Positions 60,801 to 64,000 of a DNA stretch of 64,000 bases are shown in pieces (positions within the stretch are counted from its first letter, which is position 1; each line of letters opens with the position of its first letter). The notes under the pieces are model-generated. The model worked only from the letters and a program-made list of their open reading frames with translations. It was not told where the DNA came from and did not search any database. Source of the DNA: Liolophura sinensis (taxonomy: Eukaryota; Mollusca; Polyplacophora; Chitonida; Chitonidae). The position numbers and the translations under genes are program-made. The DNA lies in assembly GCF_032854445.1 (NCBI RefSeq), contig NC_088301.1, positions 57,984,512 through 58,048,511 of the forward strand. Reading direction: 5' to 3'.

Positions 60801-63579
60801 AAACAAAATACATGGCTGCGCAGATACATCACAATGTGTTAGGGATCGAAGGAAAGTGTAAAGTGCCGTAGAGACTAGCTATAGGGACATTGCATACTTC
60901 TAGGTAATGGACTTTTGACATTAGGGATAATTATGATACTCATAATAACTTTGTGTATTGATTTGCTTACATGTTTTTTAATTCATCATTTTACTTGTTT
61001 ACTAGGACTGTTGGTCACCAACGAAGATCCAAATATAAAGTATAAGATCCAAAAGCAGCTCGGAGCTGGGTAAGTCCATTTATTTATTCTTTTTGCATTT
61101 ATACCATGGCACAAGTACCTAAATTTACACTGTCTTTCAGTGGTCCTTTGCATCTCTGTCTGCATCTTTCAACATTAGCTGGCTGTAGACATCAGGGTCC
61201 AGTTTCATAAAAAAAATTTTATTGTGCATTTGTCTTACAATGTTTTGTTTGTCACTGTTAGTGTACCATGGTCCTATATGTGCGATTATCGTACATGTAC
61301 AACATCTTTGTGAAACTGGGCCCCTGGACTGAACTGAACTGAATTGAACATAGGAGGGCCTTCTGGTTTGGAGCAGATTCCTTTCAACCGATGATGTGAA
61401 GACTTTTCCTCAATAAATCTGGCTTCTCGGTTAAAGGAAACATTATACAGTGCAACCTGGCATTCTGAGGCAATGCTTGTTCTGAATGAGTTCTGTTGCC
61501 AGCTGACTTTGACAAATTGTTAATGCAGCCTCTTGCCACAGCATATCCATTCTGACACGAGTAACTGTTCTCAGTTTTACATACTTGTATGACTGATCAA
61601 TTCGACCAAAATGCTTCAAACTAACTCTTAAAATAACCTCAAAGCCTGACTTATCACCTTTTGCATAAGAAGAAGAAAACAATTAATAATAGTAATAAAA
61701 AAGTACTTGAGGGCCATACAGTTATTTGTTGAACATAATATTAAAATAATGATACAATAAATGTGGAATGAACAAAACCTGTCTTTTTCCATTACAGAAT
61801 CCAGAGACCTCTTGCTTTGTCATGCTGTTGTAAAAACACAGAAAATTACCTCCCTTGAACTGGGCACCTAAAGCCAGAAGCAAATGTTTGCTCCTTAATC
61901 TGTGTTTTTTTTCATGGACTATGTCATAAGTACATCATCACTCTTATAATGATGGCTTGATTGTTTAATATTTGAAAGCACTGGCATTGGGGTATTGTTT
62001 CTTTTCTTTTTCATTTTTTTTTTTTGTTAGCTGTATTTAGTAGAGTTTTTATTTTTGTGTAATACTACTTTCCTTTTGTGTCCAGTGCTTCAGGAAAGGT
62101 TTGCATGGCTACAGACAACATCACTGCAGATGTCGTTGCCATTAAAATGATGGACTTGGACAACCAACCAAAAAAAGAGTTGATAATTACAGAAATCCAA
62201 GTGATGAAGGAGCTGAACCACAAAAATTTGGTGAACTACCGGGATAGCTACTTGGTTGGGAAGGAGCTGTGGGTGGTTATGGAGTTTCTGGATGGGGGCG
62301 CGTTAACAGATGTTGTCACAGAGACCATCATGAATGAAGGTCAGATTGCAGCAGTTTGTCTCGAGTGCCTAGAAGCCTTGAAGTTCCTGCACCAGCAAGA
62401 CATCATCCATCGAGACATTAAAAGTGACAACGTTCTCTTGGGAATGACTGGTCAAGTCAAAGTGACAGACTTTGGATTTTGTGCTCAGTTGTCAGACAGC
62501 CAGAATAAACGTGTAACAATGGTCGGCACACCTTATTGGATGGCTCCAGAAGTGGTAACCAGGTGAGTGACACCTTCAGAGCTCCTTTATTGCAGCCTTC
62601 CTTATACCTATAACAAACTAACACACTTAAGTATTGAAATATTTCACAATAAACATAATCTGTCCTGCTTTTTGAAATGGCTTATTTTGAGGATTTTTTG
62701 AGCTGCTGTTAAACATACATGTACCATAAGGTAATACTTTGCATATGGTTGTGATTTCACTTATTGTATGTGTATTTTAACGGATGGAGTAATAAGAAGT
62801 ATGATATGGTGAAGATAGCACATGTACCAAACAGACGCCTGTGCATGCTTTAGCAGAGCTGCTTGGCATAACAGTAGCATGTTTTATCAGAACACCAAGT
62901 TTCGTGTTTTCTTTTACAGGACTGTTAAGTAGAGTGGCATGTACATTGTACTAGTAGATGTACTACATACATGATACAGACTTACACATCTTACATGCCT
63001 GTAGTTTATTACAAATGGACATGTTAGCATACAGAAAAAGAGACTGGCCCTTCCAATGATACCTATAGATTTTATATTTCAACCTTAAATTTTTTTTTTT
63101 TTTTTGATGGGAGGTGGGGTGTGGCAGGATGAAGTATGAGAACAAGTCACGACTGGGCATGTGCATGAAGTCTAGTTTCTTGTTGCCTCTTCAAAATACG
63201 ATTAAAACTAACAGTTTTTCACATTTGTATTTTTTTTTAAATTTTTCTTTTCTTTATAAACCATCCTTATTTAATTTTTTCTTAACTGATAAGTTCTGAA
63301 ATACGGTATTTAGAAAGATCTTCTTTGTATATACACTGTACAGGCACGTGTGATATGATTCTATATACCAGTGGTACAAGTACATGTATAACTGAAATGT
63401 AATACTTTCTAAACATCTGTCTGTTGGATGGTTGGTTAATTAAACAAAGTCTTAATGGTGTAAGCCTCCATGCCTGTCACTTGCTCAATAGATATTTAAA
63501 TGAGGTACATGTAGTATATCTACATACATGTGTTTTCCAGCGATGTAGAGGAAAATGATGGAATCTCTGTATTAAAAAG
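54627..63579 (+). CDS. PAK: p21-activated kinase, group-I-like (5' part; continues beyond the window)
   Basis: Exons 54627-54823, 57855-58107, 58450-58555, 61006-61069 and 62086-62562, plus a candidate cassette 63541-63579; phases 2, 0, 1, 2, 2 all fit. Cdc42/Rac effector Ser/Thr kinase of cytoskeletal signalling. Residues 1-20 are basic and lack the usual PxxP Nck-binding stretch. CRIB at 28-41 is followed by [12 protein letters not shown] and an autoinhibitory-like part ([15 protein letters not shown]). After a linker and [10 protein letters not shown] comes the kinase: GAGASGKV loop (205-212), VAIK Lys227, Glu243, HRDIKSDN (Asp317), DFG (335-337), activation-loop Thr351 in [20 protein letters not shown] and SDSYLVG-type segments fit group I. 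The short N-terminus may point to an invertebrate second group-I PAK (as in fly Pak3), which is an inference. The last lobe lies outside the window. Confidence 0.94.
55020..55980 (+). mobile_element. Core-repeat element with about five ~170-bp units
   Basis: Starts near GCGGAGTGTATTATGTTATA. It then repeats a core containing TGTTTTCC.C.TAGAGTTTT, a GTGGATACATACATAC block, GATGA.ATGTGT...GACTCACAT, GTTGTCATGGTAACCA and CCTTATATATAC.GTATAAAT about five times. It ends with a unique part (CACATGAAGATTCCCCTCAG, TTCTTTTATACATTTCAAAC) shared with 34265-34460 in the opposite orientation. It lies in the first coding intron of PAK. Confidence 0.8.
57855..58107 (+). CDS. PAK: PAK exon (autoinhibitory region and linker)
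   Basis: Acceptor CTTCTCAACAG, donor CCGACG|GTGTGT. Encodes [34 protein letters not shown] and an acidic Ser-rich linker. The first part matches SEQKKNPQAVLDVLEFY of PAK1. Phase in 2, out 0. Confidence 0.92.
58450..58555 (+). CDS. PAK: PAK exon (linker, TDEE motif)
   Basis: Acceptor TGCTGTCTGTAG, donor GAATTAC|GTGAGT. Encodes [15 protein letters not shown], the basic run [10 protein letters not shown] and [10 protein letters not shown], as in PAK1 KMSDEEILEKL. Phase in 0, out 1. Confidence 0.92.
58556..61005. other. PAK intron between linker and kinase exons
   Basis: 2.45 kb. Contains the SINE at 59150-59615; otherwise only a 99-codon unrecognised frame at 60562-60861. Confidence 0.7.
59150..59615 (+). 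mobile_element. tRNA-headed SINE with CACTCACT tail
   Basis: The head CCGCTTTGGTGGCTTAATG is related to the SINE head at 41425. The body has CTTGGCGTTCAGCATGAAGG, GTATCAGTATAATGGCTCGG and TCTCAGTGATGCAGCACTAA. The 3' end TTGTTGAGTACGACGTTAAA is followed by CACTCACTCACT. Two reading frames of 65-67 codons inside are not genes. The tail motif GAGTACG.CGT.AAAC is shared with the SINE at 17012. Confidence 0.88.
61006..61069 (+). CDS. PAK: PAK exon (start of kinase domain)
   Basis: Acceptor TACTTGTTTACTAG, donor GCTGG|GTAAGT. Encodes [20 protein letters not shown] and G, up to the middle of the glycine loop. Phase in 1, out 2. Confidence 0.92.
61194..61324. mobile_element. MITE-like element, relative of 42171-42286
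   Basis: Left end GGGTCCAGTTTCATAAA, right end CTTTGTGAAACTGGGCCC; about 130 bp, no coding capacity, in a PAK intron. Confidence 0.75.
62086..62562 (+). CDS. PAK: PAK exon (catalytic core)
   Basis: Acceptor TTTTGTGTCCAG, donor ACCAG|GTGAGT. A single 477-bp exon encodes the kinase from the glycine loop to APEVVTR. It includes [53 protein letters not shown] and [16 protein letters not shown]. All catalytic residues expected this far are present. Phase in 2, out 2. Confidence 0.96.
62563..63540. other. PAK intron after the catalytic-core exon
   Basis: No supported feature apart from homopolymer T tracts near 63090. Confidence 0.6.
63541..63579 (+). CDS. PAK: Candidate 39-bp cassette exon of PAK
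   Basis: Acceptor ACATGTGTTTTCCAG and donor AAAAAG|GTAAAT bound 39 bp that are open in the required frame and keep phase 2 on both sides. Inclusion would insert thirteen residues ([12 protein letters not shown] plus the split Arg) just after APEVVT. Skipping leaves VVTR joined directly to the next exon. Canonical PAKs have no insert here (VVTRKAYGPK), so it would be an alternative exon or a false positive. Confidence 0.4.
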
Positions 63580-63932
63580 GTAAATGATTCTTTGTGTTTG
63601 TTGGTATGTTTGTTGTTTGGCGGAGGGTTTACACATTACAGGATTTGTAGGATGGCTGACTACATAGATCAGTGTCATGGTACATCAGTAGTTCTTATAC
63701 ATGTACATTGTTTATCTATATTTGGTCTTACAAGAAATGTCTGCCATCCATTTTACTAAGCATTCTGAATATGAGAGTCTGGCATGGATCAATGTTTTGT
63801 ACATATCTGTATATATATTTGTCCTATATGGTTGTACCTGAGTGTAAATTCCAAACCTCAGAATCTTGGAGGTGCATGTTCCATGTACAGTGTACATGCA
63901 GGCAATAAGTCCTCGGTAGTCTTAAAATAGCA

Positions 63933-64000
63933 GGGGCGTCTGTGTCGGAGGGGGTTAGCATGCCAGCGTGGCGCAGTGACACAGGATGCTCTCCAGTGCA
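63933..64000 (+). mobile_element. SINE head, cut by window end
   Basis: GGGGCGTCTGTGTCGGAGGG followed by GGTTAGCATGCCAGCGTGGCGC: a tRNA-like A-box head related to the SINE at 17012-17285. Confidence 0.8.

Overview
This is animal nuclear DNA, probably from a mollusc or another lophotrochozoan. The evidence is intron-rich genes with GT-AG splice sites, tRNA-headed SINEs with AAAT-type or CACTCACT tails, many interspersed repeats and minisatellites, and frequent ACATGTA-type words. The phylum is an inference from repeat style, not from a marker gene. Long open frames are rare, so genes had to be assembled from short exons whose splice phases agree.

Three protein-coding genes are supported. (1) On the + strand at 13659-25588, five exons encode a 266-aa protein I cannot name: signal peptide, four three-cysteine modules (12 Cys), a Ser/Thr/Pro linker and a hydrophobic C-terminus typical of GPI anchoring. 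(2) On the - strand at 33601-47348, fourteen exons encode a complete 485-aa RRP9 / U3-55K, the WD-repeat protein of the U3 snoRNP. (3) On the + strand from 54627 to beyond the window, six or seven exons encode the N-terminal two thirds of a group-I-like p21-activated kinase (PAK). RRP9 and PAK diverge from a short interval near 47350-47760 holding an E-box and ETS-type motifs. RRP9 and the secreted-protein gene converge on a 7.8-kb repeat-rich intergenic stretch.

Layout: 1-13658 has no recognised gene (a 30-bp minisatellite and scattered diverged repeats). 13659-25588 is the secreted-protein gene, with a SINE, 35-bp and 19/38-bp minisatellites, a 58-bp triplication and an (AT)n tract in or beside its introns. 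25589-33440 is intergenic with a ~350-bp repeat in four copies. 33440-47350 is RRP9; its intron 12 holds a ~2.45-kb array of 40-bp units. 47350-64000 is the promoter and PAK, with a 1.48-kb DNA transposon, a core-repeat element, a SINE and a foldback element in its introns.

The most unusual structure is the RRP9 intron-12 array. Its unit is a copy of the exon 12/intron 12 junction including the 5' splice site, so about 60 decoy donors lie downstream of the real one. Other points worth checking are the unnamed GPI-type protein, a phase-symmetric 39-bp cassette exon in the PAK kinase domain, a PAK CRIB motif lacking one of its two usual histidines, and a possible alternative last exon of RRP9.
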